From NCBI RefSeq assembly GCF_041914405.1, contig NZ_JAYSDK010000004.1, positions 62,001 through 126,000 on the forward strand: a stretch of 64,000 nt of DNA, given 5' to 3'. This stretch comes from Zoogloea sp041914405. Its GTDB lineage: Bacteria; Pseudomonadota; Gammaproteobacteria; Burkholderiales; Rhodocyclaceae. The notes below the pieces were generated by a model, which searched no databases, had not been told where the DNA came from, and saw only the letters and a program-made list of their open reading frames with translations. Made by a program: the position numbers and the translations under genes. Shown piece by piece: positions 26,309 to 36,092 of the stretch. The number at the start of each line of letters is the position of its first letter. Within the stretch, counting starts at the first letter, position 1.

Positions 26309-27121
26309 ATGGCTTATCTCGCTCCCGCCGAGTTCGTCACCAAGATGGTGGACGCCGGCGAATCCAAACTGCTGATGTCCACCCGCGACACCCTGATCCG
26401 CGCCTACATGGCCGGCGCGATCCTGGCTCTCGCCGCCGCCTTCGCGGTGACGGTGTCGGTCAACACCGCCAACCCGCTGATCGGCGCGCTGCTGTTCCCG
26501 GTCGGCTTCTGCATGCTCTACCTGATGGGCTTCGACCTGCTGACCGGCGTGTTCACGCTGGCCCCGCTGGCCGTGCTCGACAAGCGCGCCGGCGCCACCT
26601 GGAGCGGCGTGATGCGCAACTGGGGCCTGGTCTTCGCCGGCAACTTCGCCGGCGCGCTGACGGTGGCGGTCTTCATGGCGATCATCTTCACCAACGGCTT
26701 CTCCGAGCCCGCCAACGCCATCGGCCAGAAGATCGGTCACATCGGCGAAGGCCGCACCGTCGGCTACGCTGCCCACGGCGCGGCGGGCATGCTGACGCTG
26801 TTCGTGCGCGCGGTAATGTGCAACTGGATGGTGTCCACCGGCGTGGTCGCCGCGATGATGTCCACCAGCGTGTCCGGCAAGGTCATCGCCATGTGGATGC
26901 CGATCCTGGTGTTCTTCTACATGGGCTTCGAGCACAGCGTGGTGAACATGTACCTGTTCCCGTCGGGCCTGATGCTGGGTGGCAACTTCACCTTCATGGA
27001 CTACCTGATCTGGAACGAGATCCCCACCGTGCTCGGCAACGTGGTCGGCGGCCTGACCTTCGTCGGCGCCACGCTCTACTCCACCCACTACAAGACCGCC
27101 CCCAAGCGCAGCGCCGCCTGA
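26309..27121 (+). CDS. nirC: Formate/nitrite transporter family channel (NirC-like)
   Basis: A 270-residue FNT pentameric channel subunit with six membrane helices: IRAYMAGAILALAAAF, NPLIGALLFPVGFCMLYLMGFDLLTGVFTL and the later CNWMVSTGV, plus GFEHSVVNMYLFP. Its place after nirBD indicates nitrite uptake (or export of excess nitrite). Ribosome site AAAGGAA upstream. Confidence 0.92.
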   Translation: MAYLAPAEFVTKMVDAGESKLLMSTRDTLIRAYMAGAILALAAAFAVTVSVNTANPLIGALLFPVGFCMLYLMGFDLLTGVFTLAPLAVLDKRAGATWSGVMRNWGLVFAGNFAGALTVAVFMAIIFTNGFSEPANAIGQKIGHIGEGRTVGYAAHGAAGMLTLFVRAVMCNWMVSTGVVAAMMSTSVSGKVIAMWMPILVFFYMGFEHSVVNMYLFPSGLMLGGNFTFMDYLIWNEIPTVLGNVVGGLTFVGATLYSTHYKTAPKRSAA

Positions 27122-27140
27122 CCGGCACGGACGGCTGCCC

Positions 27141-28880
27141 ATGTCGGCAACCCTGCGCGTGAGTCTCGGCCAGGCCTCCCTGGCCGGGGCCCACGACACC
27201 AACCAGGACTTCCACGGCGCCGTGCTGCCCAAGGGCAGCCAGCTCGCTGGCAAGGGCATCGCGCTGGCGATAGCGGACGGCATCAGCTCCAGCCGGGTCA
27301 GCCAGGTGGCGAGCCAGACCGCCGTCCGCGCCTTCCTCGAAGACTATTACGCCACCTCCGAAGCCTGGTCGGTGCGCCGGGCCGCCGAGCGGGTGCTCAG
27401 TGCGGCCAATTCCTGGCTGCATTCCCAGACCATCGCCAGCGACGCCCGCTTCGAGAAGGATCGGGGCTATGTGTGCACCTTCAGCGCGCTGATTCTCAAG
27501 GGGCGCGACCTGCATCTGTTCCACGTCGGTGATTCGCGCATTTTCCGCGTGCACGCCCAGGCCCTCGAACAGCTCACCGAAGACCACCGGGTCCGGCTGT
27601 CGTCCGTCGAGTCCTACCTGGGCCGTGCGCTGGGCATCGGCCCGAACATCGAAATCGATTACCGCAGCTGGGAGGCGGAGGCCGGCGAGCTCTACCTGCT
27701 CGCCACCGACGGCGCCTATGCCCAGCTCGACGCGGCCACGGTGCACAACGCGCTGCGTCACCACCCGCAGGACCTGGACGCCGCCGCGGCATGGCTGGTG
27801 GAGCAGGCCCGCCTGCGCGGCAGCAGCGACGACGCCACGCTGCAGCTGCTGCGCATCGACGCGCTGCCCGACGCCGGCGCGCCGCGTGCCGACCTGCGCC
27901 GCGACGGGCTGGCGCTGCCGCCGCCACTGGCGCCACGGATGGCCTTTGAAGGCTTCACCATCGTGCGGGAGCTGCAGGTCAGCGCCCGCAGCCACGTCTT
28001 CCTCGCCGTCGATGACGCCAGCGGCGCGGCGGTGGTGCTCAAGGCGCCATCCGTCGACCGGCGCGAGGACGCCGCCTACCTGGACAGCTTCGTGCTGGAG
28101 GAATGGGTCGCCCGCCGCGTGGACAGCCCCCACGTCATCAAGGCCTGGGCCGGCGAGCGGCCGCGCAGCCACCTCTACGTGGCGATGGAGTACATCGACG
28201 GCCAGACCCTCGCCCAGTGGATGGTGGACCACCCACAGCCGGCGCTCGACAGCGTGCGCGCCATCGTCACGCAGCTGGGCCAGGGCCTGCAGGCCCTGCA
28301 CCGGCGCGAGATGGTGCATCAGGACCTGCGCCCCGAGAACGTGATGATCGACTCGCAAGGCACGGTCAAGCTCATCGACCTGGCCACCGTCCACGTCGCC
28401 GGCCTGGCCGAGGACCAGCCCGACCGCCACGCCGACGCCGCCCCCGGCACGCTGCAATACCTGGCGCCGGAATGCCTGCTCGGCCACCCCGGCAGCCCGC
28501 GCACCGAGCTCTACGCCCTCGCCGCGCTCACCTACCGCATGCTCAGCGGCCAGCTGCCCTATGGCCTCGACGCGGCCCGCGTGCGCAACCCGCAGGACCT
28601 GCGCCGGCTGCGCTACGTGCCGCTGCGCCACCACCGCCCCGATCTGCCGGCGTGGGTGGACGCGGTGCTGGGCAAGGCGCTGCAAGTCACGCCGGGCAAG
28701 CGCCAGGAAGTCGTCTCCGAGTTCGTCCACGACCTGCACGCCCCCGGCCAGCAGTTCCGCAACCCGCGGACGCCGCCGCTGATCGAACGCAATCCGGTGC
28801 GCTTCTGGCAAGGCAGCACCGTGTTGCTGGCCATCGTGGTGATCGTGCTGGTGCTGCGCCAGGCATTGACCGGGCACTGA
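27141..28880 (+). CDS. Fused PP2C-type protein phosphatase and Ser/Thr protein kinase
   Basis: A 579-residue protein. The N-terminal ~240 residues are PP2C-like (NQDFHGAVL, AIADGISSS, HVGDSRIFRV, LLATDGAY); the kinase follows (Lys in VVLKAPSV, catalytic loop HQDLRPENV, DLATVHV in place of DFG, GTLQYLAPE). The C-terminus is a single membrane helix (TVLLAIVVIVLVL). Similar fusions sit beside nitrite/nitrate assimilation genes in Pseudomonas and other proteobacteria, so a role in regulating uptake or reduction is likely but unproven. It starts 19 bases after the channel gene. The HRD to HQD and DFG to DLA changes are worth noting for activity. Confidence 0.9.
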   Translation: MSATLRVSLGQASLAGAHDTNQDFHGAVLPKGSQLAGKGIALAIADGISSSRVSQVASQTAVRAFLEDYYATSEAWSVRRAAERVLSAANSWLHSQTIASDARFEKDRGYVCTFSALILKGRDLHLFHVGDSRIFRVHAQALEQLTEDHRVRLSSVESYLGRALGIGPNIEIDYRSWEAEAGELYLLATDGAYAQLDAATVHNALRHHPQDLDAAAAWLVEQARLRGSSDDATLQLLRIDALPDAGAPRADLRRDGLALPPPLAPRMAFEGFTIVRELQVSARSHVFLAVDDASGAAVVLKAPSVDRREDAAYLDSFVLEEWVARRVDSPHVIKAWAGERPRSHLYVAMEYIDGQTLAQWMVDHPQPALDSVRAIVTQLGQGLQALHRREMVHQDLRPENVMIDSQGTVKLIDLATVHVAGLAEDQPDRHADAAPGTLQYLAPECLLGHPGSPRTELYALAALTYRMLSGQLPYGLDAARVRNPQDLRRLRYVPLRHHRPDLPAWVDAVLGKALQVTPGKRQEVVSEFVHDLHAPGQQFRNPRTPPLIERNPVRFWQGSTVLLAIVVIVLVLRQALTGH

Positions 28881-28987
28881 ACGGCGCTTCCGGCGGTCAG
28901 GCGGGCCGCCTTGATGATATGTCTCAAGGAAGCACAAGCCTGGCTTGCTATAAATTAGGCTTCATCCGATCCACGCCCGCCCGCGCC

Positions 28988-30595
28988 ATGCCTGCCAGCA
29001 GCCCGCTTCCCCCACCGGAAAATCCGGCCCACCCCGCCAGCCGCGTCCCCAGCAGCATCCGGAACCGCGGCTGGTGGCTGCTCCTGCTCGCCGCGTGGTT
29101 CGCCGCCACGGCCCTGTCGCTGTACTCCCACGGAGAGCAGATCAGGCAGCAGACCACGGCGGTGGCGATCGAGGGCGCCCGCAACATGTTCCGCTCGGTG
29201 CTGCTCGCCCGGAACTGGAACGCCAGCCACGGCGGCGTCTATGTGCCGGTCACGCCGCAGACCCAGCCCAACCCCTACCTCCACGTGCCCAACCGGGACG
29301 TGATCACCAGCGACGGGCAGCAGCTGACCCTGGTCAACCCCGCCTACATGACCCGCCTGATTGGCGAGACGGCGGAATCCTCATCGGGCGCGGTGTTCCG
29401 CCTCACCAGCCTCAAGCCGCTGCGCCCCGGCAACGCCCCCGACCCGTGGGAGGCCGAGGCCCTGCGGGCCTTCGAGGGCGGTGCGCGGGAGTACATCGGC
29501 AATGCCAAGGGGCCGGACGGCAACATGCTGCGCTTCATGGCACCGCTAAAGGTCGAGCCGAGCTGTCTTCAGTGCCACGGCGACCAGGGCTACAAGGTCG
29601 GCGACGTGCGCGGCGGCCTCAGCGTATCGCAGCGGCAACAACCCATCGAGGACGCCGTCGCCGCCGGCATCCGCGATTCGCTGCTCACGCATAGCGCGGT
29701 GTTCCTGTTCGGCACCGCCGTCGGCTGGCTGCTACTGGAGCAGCTGCGGCGCCGCTGGCTGGAACTCGACGACAAGGTACGGGAACTGCAGGCCACCCAG
29801 GGTCAGCTGCTGCAGTCCGAGAAGATGGCCGCCATCGGCCAGCTGGCGGCCGGCGTGGCCCATGAAATCAACAACCCGGTCAGCTTCGTCAGCTCCAACA
29901 TGGGTACGCTGAAGCGCTACAGCGAGAGTGTCATCGACCTGCTTGAACGCAGCCGGCGTGGCGAGGCCATCCAGGCCGACTACGACGCGATCGACTTCGA
30001 CTACCTGAAGACCGACATCGTCGACCTGATCCACGAATCCAGCGACGGCCTGGCCCGCGTGAAGAAGATCGTCGCCGACCTGAAGGACTTCTCCCACGTG
30101 GACCGGGCCGAATGGCAGGACGCGGACCTCAACGCCGGCATCGACAGCACGCTGAACGTCGTCGCCCATGAGCTGAAATACCGCGCCGACGTGGTGCGGG
30201 ACTTCGGCACGCTGCCACCGGTGCCGTGCATCGCCGCGCAGATCAACCAGGTGGTGATGAACCTGGTCGTCAACGCCGCCCAGGCCATCGAGAACCACGG
30301 CACGATCACGATCCGCACCCGCAGCGACGAGGACCACGCACGCATCGAGATCAGCGACACCGGCAAGGGCATGCCGCCGGACGTGCTGAAACGGATCTTC
30401 GAGCCCTTCTACACCACCAAGCCCGTCGGCAAAGGCACTGGCCTCGGGCTGTCCCTGTCCTACGACATCATCAAGAAGCACGGCGGAAGCATCGAGGTGT
30501 CCAGCGAGGTCGGCGCTGGCAGCACCTTCGTCGTGAGCTTGCCGCTCAGGAACCCGCACGTGCAGGGCGATGCAGGCGGGACGATGCAGCCATGA
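28988..30595 (+). CDS. Sensor histidine kinase with c-type haem (DUF3365/Tll0287-like) sensor domain
   Basis: A 535-residue kinase. TM1 (WWLLLLAAWFAATALSL) is followed by a periplasmic DUF3365-type domain with a CxxCH haem site (SCLQCHGDQ), TM2 (AVFLFGTAVGWLLL), HisKA with AAGVAHEINNPVSF, and an HATPase domain (NLVVNAAQAI, DTGKGMPPD, GKGTGLGLSLS). It is likely a redox or NO/oxygen sensor. An in-frame ATG at 28919 is an alternative start, but a TATAAAT box near 28949 suggests transcription begins after it. No cognate response regulator is adjacent. The stop overlaps the next gene (ATGA). Confidence 0.88.
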   Translation: MPASSPLPPPENPAHPASRVPSSIRNRGWWLLLLAAWFAATALSLYSHGEQIRQQTTAVAIEGARNMFRSVLLARNWNASHGGVYVPVTPQTQPNPYLHVPNRDVITSDGQQLTLVNPAYMTRLIGETAESSSGAVFRLTSLKPLRPGNAPDPWEAEALRAFEGGAREYIGNAKGPDGNMLRFMAPLKVEPSCLQCHGDQGYKVGDVRGGLSVSQRQQPIEDAVAAGIRDSLLTHSAVFLFGTAVGWLLLEQLRRRWLELDDKVRELQATQGQLLQSEKMAAIGQLAAGVAHEINNPVSFVSSNMGTLKRYSESVIDLLERSRRGEAIQADYDAIDFDYLKTDIVDLIHESSDGLARVKKIVADLKDFSHVDRAEWQDADLNAGIDSTLNVVAHELKYRADVVRDFGTLPPVPCIAAQINQVVMNLVVNAAQAIENHGTITIRTRSDEDHARIEISDTGKGMPPDVLKRIFEPFYTTKPVGKGTGLGLSLSYDIIKKHGGSIEVSSEVGAGSTFVVSLPLRNPHVQGDAGGTMQP

Positions 30596-31266
30596 TCCCC
30601 GCGGGCCCCACACAGTTAGTGTTGTGCTTGTCGCCCAATTGGGACGCGCCGGCCGGTCACCTGCAGCGCTTTGAGCGGCAGGCCGGCGAAGACTGGCAAC
30701 CCGTGGGCTCACCGATCGCCGTGACGCTCGGGCGCAACGGCATGGCCTGGGGGCGCGGCCTGCATCCACCGATGGACGGCCCGGGCAAATGCGAAGGCGA
30801 TGGCCGGGCGCCGGCCGGGGTGTTCGCGATAACGGGGCTGTTCGGCTACGCGGCGGCGGGCGACGGGTGGACGACGGGCCTGCGCCTGCCTTACTTCGCG
30901 GCGCGCCCCGGACTCAAATGCGTCGACGATCCGGCCTCGGCCCATTACAACTGCCTCGTCGATCAAGCCGCGGTGGCAGCCGACTGGGCCTCCTGCGAGG
31001 ACATGCTGCGCCAGGACCGGCGCTATGAGGCTGGCGCCGTCGTCGCCCACAACACCGCGCCACCGCTGCCGGACGCGGGCTCGTGCATCTTCCTGCATGT
31101 GTGGGAAACACCGGACACACCGACAGCGGGCTGCACCGCGATGAGCCTCGCCGACATGCAGGCCCTTGCCACCTGGCTGGACGGCGAGCGCCAGCCGCTG
31201 CTGGTGCAACTCCCCGACGCAGCGTTCGCGCAGTACCAGCACGCCTGGGGTCTGCCCCGGCGGTGA
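30592..31266 (+). CDS. L,D-transpeptidase (YkuD-like) family protein
   Basis: A 224-residue protein with the late motif of YkuD-type transpeptidases: His in IFLHVWE and the nucleophile Cys in PTAGCTAMS, together with GDGRAPAGVFAI earlier, as in the proteins annotated L,D-transpeptidase catalytic domain. There is no signal peptide from this start, which is unusual for a periplasmic cross-linking enzyme. It overlaps the sensor kinase gene by four bases. Confidence 0.75.
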   Translation: MIPAGPTQLVLCLSPNWDAPAGHLQRFERQAGEDWQPVGSPIAVTLGRNGMAWGRGLHPPMDGPGKCEGDGRAPAGVFAITGLFGYAAAGDGWTTGLRLPYFAARPGLKCVDDPASAHYNCLVDQAAVAADWASCEDMLRQDRRYEAGAVVAHNTAPPLPDAGSCIFLHVWETPDTPTAGCTAMSLADMQALATWLDGERQPLLVQLPDAAFAQYQHAWGLPRR

Positions 31267-31351
31267 CAGGCGCCGGCACCGCCGATAGACTGCCGGCATT
31301 TCAACCCTTCCCCGCCCGCGCCCCGCGAGGCGCCGGGCCGCTCCCGTCATC

Positions 31352-32602
31352 GTGCTCAACCGGATCTGGGTCGCGTTTGTCCTCGTCGGTTTCGTCGCGG
31401 CCCTGGTCCAGACCGTCCAGGGCGATCTCGACATCTTCTCGCGCCTGCTGACCGGCCTGTTCGACACCGCCAAGAGCGGCTTCGAGATCGCCCTCGGTCT
31501 CGCCGGCGTCATGAGCCTGTGGCTAGGCGTGATGAAGATCGGCGAGAAAGGCGGCCTGATCCAGCTCTTCGGGCGGCTCGTCGCGCCCTTCTTCCGCCGC
31601 GTCTTTCCGGACATTCCGCCGGGCCATCCGGCCAGCGGCAGCATCGTCATGAATTTCAGCGCCAACCTGCTCGGGCTGGACAATGCCGCCACGCCGCTGG
31701 GCCTGAAGGCGATGCAGGAGCTGCAGGAGATCAACCCGCGCAAGGACACCGCCAGCAACCCGATGATCATGTTCCTGGTGCTCAACACGGCGGGCATCAC
31801 GCTGATCCCTACGTCGGTGATCGCGATCCGCCAGAGCATGGCCGTACAGCAGGGGCTCACCCATTTCAACGCGGCGGACATTTTCCTGCCGACGCTGCTG
31901 AGCACCTTCATCTCCTTCTGCGCCGGCCTGGTCGCGGTGGCCGCCTGGCAGCGCATCAACCTGCTGTCCGCCCCGATGCTGGCCTTCTTCGCCGGCTTCG
32001 GCCTGCTGATGGGCGCGCTCTACGCATGGCTCGCGCCGCTGCCGCCGACCGAGATGGCCCAGATGATCGGCCTGCTCGGCAGCGGCATCATCGTCTCGCT
32101 GATCGTGCTGTTCGTCGGCGTCGCCGCGTGGCGCGGCGTGGACGTCTATGAATCCTTCGTGGAAGGCGCCAAGGAAGGCTTCGGCGTCGCGGTGCAGATC
32201 ATCCCCTACCTGATCGCCATGCTGGTGGCGATCTCGATCTTCCGCACCAGCGGCTGCATGGGTTACCTGATCGACGGCATCCGCCACGTGGTGGTGGCCC
32301 TCGGCATCAACGCCGACTTCGTGCCAGCGCTACCGGTCGGCCTGATGAAGACCCTCAGCGGCAGCGGCGCCCGCGGGCTGATGGTGGACGTGATGACGAC
32401 CTACGGCGTCGACTCCTTCCAGGGCCGCCTCGCCGCCATCATCCAGGGCTCCACCGAAACCACCTTCTACGTGCTGGCGGTCTATTTCGGCAGCGTCAAC
32501 ATCACCCGCACCCGCTACGCCGTCGCCTGCGGCCTGATCGCCGATTTCGTGGGGCTGATCGGGGCGATCATCGTGGGCTACCTGTTCTACCACGGCGGGT
32601 GA
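31352..32602 (+). CDS. Nucleoside recognition (Gate) domain / spore maturation-like membrane protein
   Basis: A 416-residue membrane protein with two Gate (nucleoside recognition) repeats, as in fused SpmA/SpmB-like proteins of non-sporulating proteobacteria: NFSANLLGLDNAATPLGLKAMQEL in the first half, and LSGSGARGLMVDVM with STETTFYVLAVYFGSV in the second. The start is a GTG at 31352. Its function outside Firmicutes is unknown. Confidence 0.85.
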   Translation: MLNRIWVAFVLVGFVAALVQTVQGDLDIFSRLLTGLFDTAKSGFEIALGLAGVMSLWLGVMKIGEKGGLIQLFGRLVAPFFRRVFPDIPPGHPASGSIVMNFSANLLGLDNAATPLGLKAMQELQEINPRKDTASNPMIMFLVLNTAGITLIPTSVIAIRQSMAVQQGLTHFNAADIFLPTLLSTFISFCAGLVAVAAWQRINLLSAPMLAFFAGFGLLMGALYAWLAPLPPTEMAQMIGLLGSGIIVSLIVLFVGVAAWRGVDVYESFVEGAKEGFGVAVQIIPYLIAMLVAISIFRTSGCMGYLIDGIRHVVVALGINADFVPALPVGLMKTLSGSGARGLMVDVMTTYGVDSFQGRLAAIIQGSTETTFYVLAVYFGSVNITRTRYAVACGLIADFVGLIGAIIVGYLFYHGG

Positions 32603-32680
32603 GCGTGCCGGGCTTGTCGGTTGCCAAGCCCAGGAAAACCATTCAGCATTTCCCCTCCCCCATCAAGCCGAGGAACTGCG

Positions 32681-33307
32681 ATGAGCCACGCCGCTTCGAT
32701 CACCCTCTACGGAACCCCGCCGTCGGGCCATGCCCACCGGGTTGAGGTTTTCCTGACCCTGCTGGGCCTGCCCTATACCTATGTGACGGCAACGGCCGAC
32801 GTGCGCAAGACGCCGGAGTTCCTGGCACTGAACCCGCTGGGGCAGATCCCGGTGCTGGTGGATGGCGACGCGGTGATCTGCGACAGCACCGCGATCCTCA
32901 TTTACCTGGCGGAGAAATACGCGCCGGACAGCCCGTGGCTGCCGCGCGATCCGCTGACCCGCGCCGAGGTGCAGCGCTGGCTGTCGATCGCCTCCGCCGA
33001 GGTCCGCTTCGGCCCGGCCATCGCGCGAGCCATCAGCCAGTGGCAGCTGCCCGGCGATCTGGCCGCCGCCAAGGCCATCGCCGCGCGCCTGTTCGGTTTC
33101 ATGGAAAGCCACCTGGCGGAACGCCGCTTCCTCGCCGCGGATCACCCGACGCTGGCCGATCTGGCTTGCCACGCCTACATCGCCCACGCGCCGGAGGGCG
33201 GCATCAGCCTCGCCCCCTACCCGAACATCCAGGCCTGGCTGGCGCGGGTCGCGGCGATTCCCGGCTTCAAGGACATGGACCCGCTGCCGCTGCCCGCGGG
33301 CGGCTGA
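32681..33307 (+). CDS. Glutathione S-transferase family protein
   Basis: A 208-residue GST. The N-terminal thioredoxin-fold domain (ITLYGTPPSGHAHRVEVFLTLLG, NPLGQIPVLVDGD, ICDSTAILIYLAEKY) is followed by the helical C-terminal domain (FLAADHPTLADLACHAYI). GAGGAA lies upstream of the ATG. Substrate not deducible. It converges with the response regulator gene, with 19 bp between stops. Confidence 0.92.
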   Translation: MSHAASITLYGTPPSGHAHRVEVFLTLLGLPYTYVTATADVRKTPEFLALNPLGQIPVLVDGDAVICDSTAILIYLAEKYAPDSPWLPRDPLTRAEVQRWLSIASAEVRFGPAIARAISQWQLPGDLAAAKAIAARLFGFMESHLAERRFLAADHPTLADLACHAYIAHAPEGGISLAPYPNIQAWLARVAAIPGFKDMDPLPLPAGG

Positions 33308-33326
33308 TCCGCGGCGCTTCCGCCGC

Positions 33327-33926
33327 TCAGGCCAGCCACGGATGGGACGCCAGCCAGCGTCCCAGCTCGTTGTCGTTGGCCACCTGCAGCTTGGCGAAGA
33401 GGTTGGCGCGGTGGGTTTCCACCGAGCGCGGGCTGCACGGCGGCACCAGCAGGCGGGCGATCTCCTTGTTGGGCTGGCCGACACCGACCAGGCGGGCGAC
33501 CTCCCGCTCCCGCGGGGTCAGCTCGGCCCACAGGCGCAGCGCGGTGCTGCGGGCCCGCGCCTCGGCCATCGCGGCGGGCAGTTTCTGCAGCAGCTGCTGG
33601 GTGTCGGGCTTGACGACCCAGTCGTAGGCGCCGTTGCGCATCGCCTCCAGCGCGGTGGGAATATCCCCGTGGCCGGACAGGAACAGCGTCACCAGCGGGC
33701 TGTGGCCGAGGCGCAGGCGCTCCAGCACTTCCAGGCCGCTGATGCCGCCCATGCGCAGGTCGAGGATCACGCAGCCGGGCTGGCGCATGTCCACCGCGTT
33801 CAGGAAGGCCTCGCCGGACTCAAACGCCTGCACCGCCAGCCCCTGGGAGAACAGCAGCATCAGCAGCGAGCGGCGCAGGGCCTCGTCGTCGTCCACCACG
33901 TAGAGGGTCAGCGGCGTGTCTTTCAT
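33327..33926 (-). CDS. FixJ/DctR-like response regulator
   Basis: A 199-residue two-component regulator. The receiver domain has YVVDDDEALRRS and the phospho-acceptor in CVILDLRMGGISG; the LuxR/FixJ-type HTH (LTPREREVARLVGVG) carries a small insertion (LLVPPCSPRSVETHR). Its ATG overlaps the stop of the sensor gene (ATGA), so it pairs with that kinase. It probably controls the divergent MFS transporter at 36258. Confidence 0.9.
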   Translation of the reverse strand: MKDTPLTLYVVDDDEALRRSLLMLLFSQGLAVQAFESGEAFLNAVDMRQPGCVILDLRMGGISGLEVLERLRLGHSPLVTLFLSGHGDIPTALEAMRNGAYDWVVKPDTQQLLQKLPAAMAEARARSTALRLWAELTPREREVARLVGVGQPNKEIARLLVPPCSPRSVETHRANLFAKLQVANDNELGRWLASHPWLA

Positions 33927-36061
33927 GGGTTTGTCGGCAAGGTGAAGGTGAAGGCGGCCCCGCCGCCGGGACGGTTGGCCACCGCCAGATGGCCGCCGTG
34001 GGCCTCGACGATGGTGCGGCAGATGTTGAGGCCCAGCCCCAGGCCATCGGACTTGGTGCTGAAGAACGCCGAAAAGACCTGCTCCAGCTGCTCGGCGGGG
34101 ATGCCCGGGCCGTTGTCGGCCACCGTCACCTCGACGGCCGGCCCGGCCTGGCGGGCGGTCAACTCGATGCGACGCCGCGCCGGCGGCGTGTCGTGCATGG
34201 CCTGCACGGCGTTCTGGACGAGGTTGACCAGCACCTGTTCCAGCAGCACGCGGTCGCCGCGTACCGGCGGCAAGCCGTCCGCCAGCACGCTGCGGACCGC
34301 CACGTGGCCGCGCTGCAGCTCGGGCTGCAGCAGTGCCAGCGAGTGGGCGATCACGCCGTCGATGGCCAAGCCCTCGTAGCTCCCCCGCTGGGGATTGATG
34401 AAGGCGCGTACGCGCTTGACGATCTCGCTGGCCCGCGTGGCCTGCTCGACGATCTCGTCGAGGGCCGTGACCAGCATGTCCTGTGGGCAATGACCGATCA
34501 TCGCGCGGGCGGCGACAGCGAAGTTCGACAGCGCCATCAGCGGCTGGTTGAGTTCATGGGCCAGCGTGGACGCCATCTCGCCGACGCTGGCGAGGCGCGC
34601 GCTGCGCTGCAGCTGGCGCTCCTGCTCGCGCTGGCGGGCCTCGGCCTGCTTCTGGGCGGTGATGTCCACCACCGAACTCATCCAGCCCTGGTGCTCGCCC
34701 TCGGCATCGATCAGCGGCGCGGTATAGACCATGGTGATCACATCGTGGCCGTCCCGGTGGCGGATGCGCGACTCGAAGCCATGGGGCGCGGCGCGGCCCT
34801 GCAGCGCGTCGTCGCTTTCGCGCATGTGCTTGTCGAGGTCGTCCGGGTGCCAGTAGGGGTAAGGCGGCATGCAGCCGAGCAGCTCCTCTTGGCTGTAGCC
34901 GACCATCTCGCACAGGGCCGGGTTCACGTAGATGATGCGGCCTTGCGGGTCGCGGGCGCGCATGCCGATCAGCAGGGAATCCTCCATCGCCTTGCGGAAG
35001 GCGTGGGCTTCCTGCAGGTCGTGGGTGCGTTCCTGCACGCGGCGTTCGAGTTCGAGGCGGGCCTGGCGTTGCTCCGCATAGCGCTTCTCGCGCAGGCGCC
35101 AGTACAGCACGCCGAGCAGCAGCAGCGCAGCGGCCAGCGTGGCGATGACCAGCGCCTCCTGGCGGGCCTGGCGGACCTCCACCAGATCGCTGGTAACGGT
35201 CAGCGTCCAGCCCAGCTCCGGCAACGTCGTCTGCACCGCGAGATAGTCCTTGCGGCGGTTCTGCAGGCTGGCCTGCAAGGTGAAGCCGTCCCCGTCGCCA
35301 TTGCGCTCGAGCTGCCACGGCAGGCGCTCGTAACGCTCCCGCGCACCGTACTGACCATGCTGGCGCAGCCAGTCCAGGTCGGCACGTTCAAGCGGCCGGT
35401 CGCTGTGGTACAGCCATTCCGGCACCGAGCTCAGGAAGACGATACCGCGGCTGTCCTGCAGCACCACCGGATCGACGCTGCGCGACCAGGTCTGCTCCAG
35501 CCGCTCCAGCCCCAGCTTGACCACCGCCACGCCGACGATGGCCGCCCCGCTGCGCACCGGCTCGGCGATGAACAAGCCGGGCTGGCCGGTGGTCAGGCCG
35601 AGGCCGTAGAACAGCCCGCGCCGCCCCTGCAGCGCGTCCTCGAAATACGGCCGCTGGCGGTAGGACTGGCCGACGAAGCTGGTCGGCGTGCCCCAGTTGC
35701 TGGCCGCCAGCGTCTGCCCCTGGGCATCGACGACGAACAACGCGGCGGCGCCGGTGCGCTGCTGCAGGTCGGCCAGATAGCGATTGACCCGGTCCGGCAG
35801 CGCCGCATCGGCCGGGTGGAGCAGCAGGCCCAGCACGTCCGGATGGCGCGCCGCCACGTAGGGCAGGTAGTCGTGCTTCTCGACGATGCCGCGCAGGCCC
35901 AGCGCATGCGCCGCGGCGGCCTGGCGCAGGGTGGCGGCCTTGAGCTGGAACTCGCGGTTCTCCGCCCAGCGCCCGACCGCGACGATCAGCAGCAGCGCGG
36001 CCAGGGCGGCGAGGCCCCAGCGCCAGTGGCGCAGGAAGGAAAAACGGGCGGTCGGCGTCAT
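33923..36061 (-). CDS. DctS/DctB-like sensor histidine kinase
   Basis: A 712-residue membrane kinase. TM1 (LAALAALLLIVAVG), a long periplasmic double-PAS-like sensor (residues ~35-295; RPYFEDALQGRRGLFYGLG is typical of C4-dicarboxylate sensors) and TM2 (VIATLAAALLLLGVLYW) are followed by a cytoplasmic PAS domain, HisKA (STLAHELNQPLMAL) and HATPase (NLVQNAVQAM, DNGPGIPAE, GLGLNICRTIVEAHGG). The start at 36061 is the last ATG before TM1. With its regulator it likely senses an organic acid carried by the divergent transporter. Confidence 0.88.
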   Translation of the reverse strand: MTPTARFSFLRHWRWGLAALAALLLIVAVGRWAENREFQLKAATLRQAAAAHALGLRGIVEKHDYLPYVAARHPDVLGLLLHPADAALPDRVNRYLADLQQRTGAAALFVVDAQGQTLAASNWGTPTSFVGQSYRQRPYFEDALQGRRGLFYGLGLTTGQPGLFIAEPVRSGAAIVGVAVVKLGLERLEQTWSRSVDPVVLQDSRGIVFLSSVPEWLYHSDRPLERADLDWLRQHGQYGARERYERLPWQLERNGDGDGFTLQASLQNRRKDYLAVQTTLPELGWTLTVTSDLVEVRQARQEALVIATLAAALLLLGVLYWRLREKRYAEQRQARLELERRVQERTHDLQEAHAFRKAMEDSLLIGMRARDPQGRIIYVNPALCEMVGYSQEELLGCMPPYPYWHPDDLDKHMRESDDALQGRAAPHGFESRIRHRDGHDVITMVYTAPLIDAEGEHQGWMSSVVDITAQKQAEARQREQERQLQRSARLASVGEMASTLAHELNQPLMALSNFAVAARAMIGHCPQDMLVTALDEIVEQATRASEIVKRVRAFINPQRGSYEGLAIDGVIAHSLALLQPELQRGHVAVRSVLADGLPPVRGDRVLLEQVLVNLVQNAVQAMHDTPPARRRIELTARQAGPAVEVTVADNGPGIPAEQLEQVFSAFFSTKSDGLGLGLNICRTIVEAHGGHLAVANRPGGGAAFTFTLPTNP

Positions 36062-36092
36062 CGCGGCAGCGGCATTCGGGAGCGTCAACGAT

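Noticed and set aside
28919..28987. Upstream ATG at 28919 as start of the haem-c sensor kinase
   Set aside because: A TATAAAT box near 28949 implies a transcript start after it, and the extra residues do not belong to the signal-anchor region.
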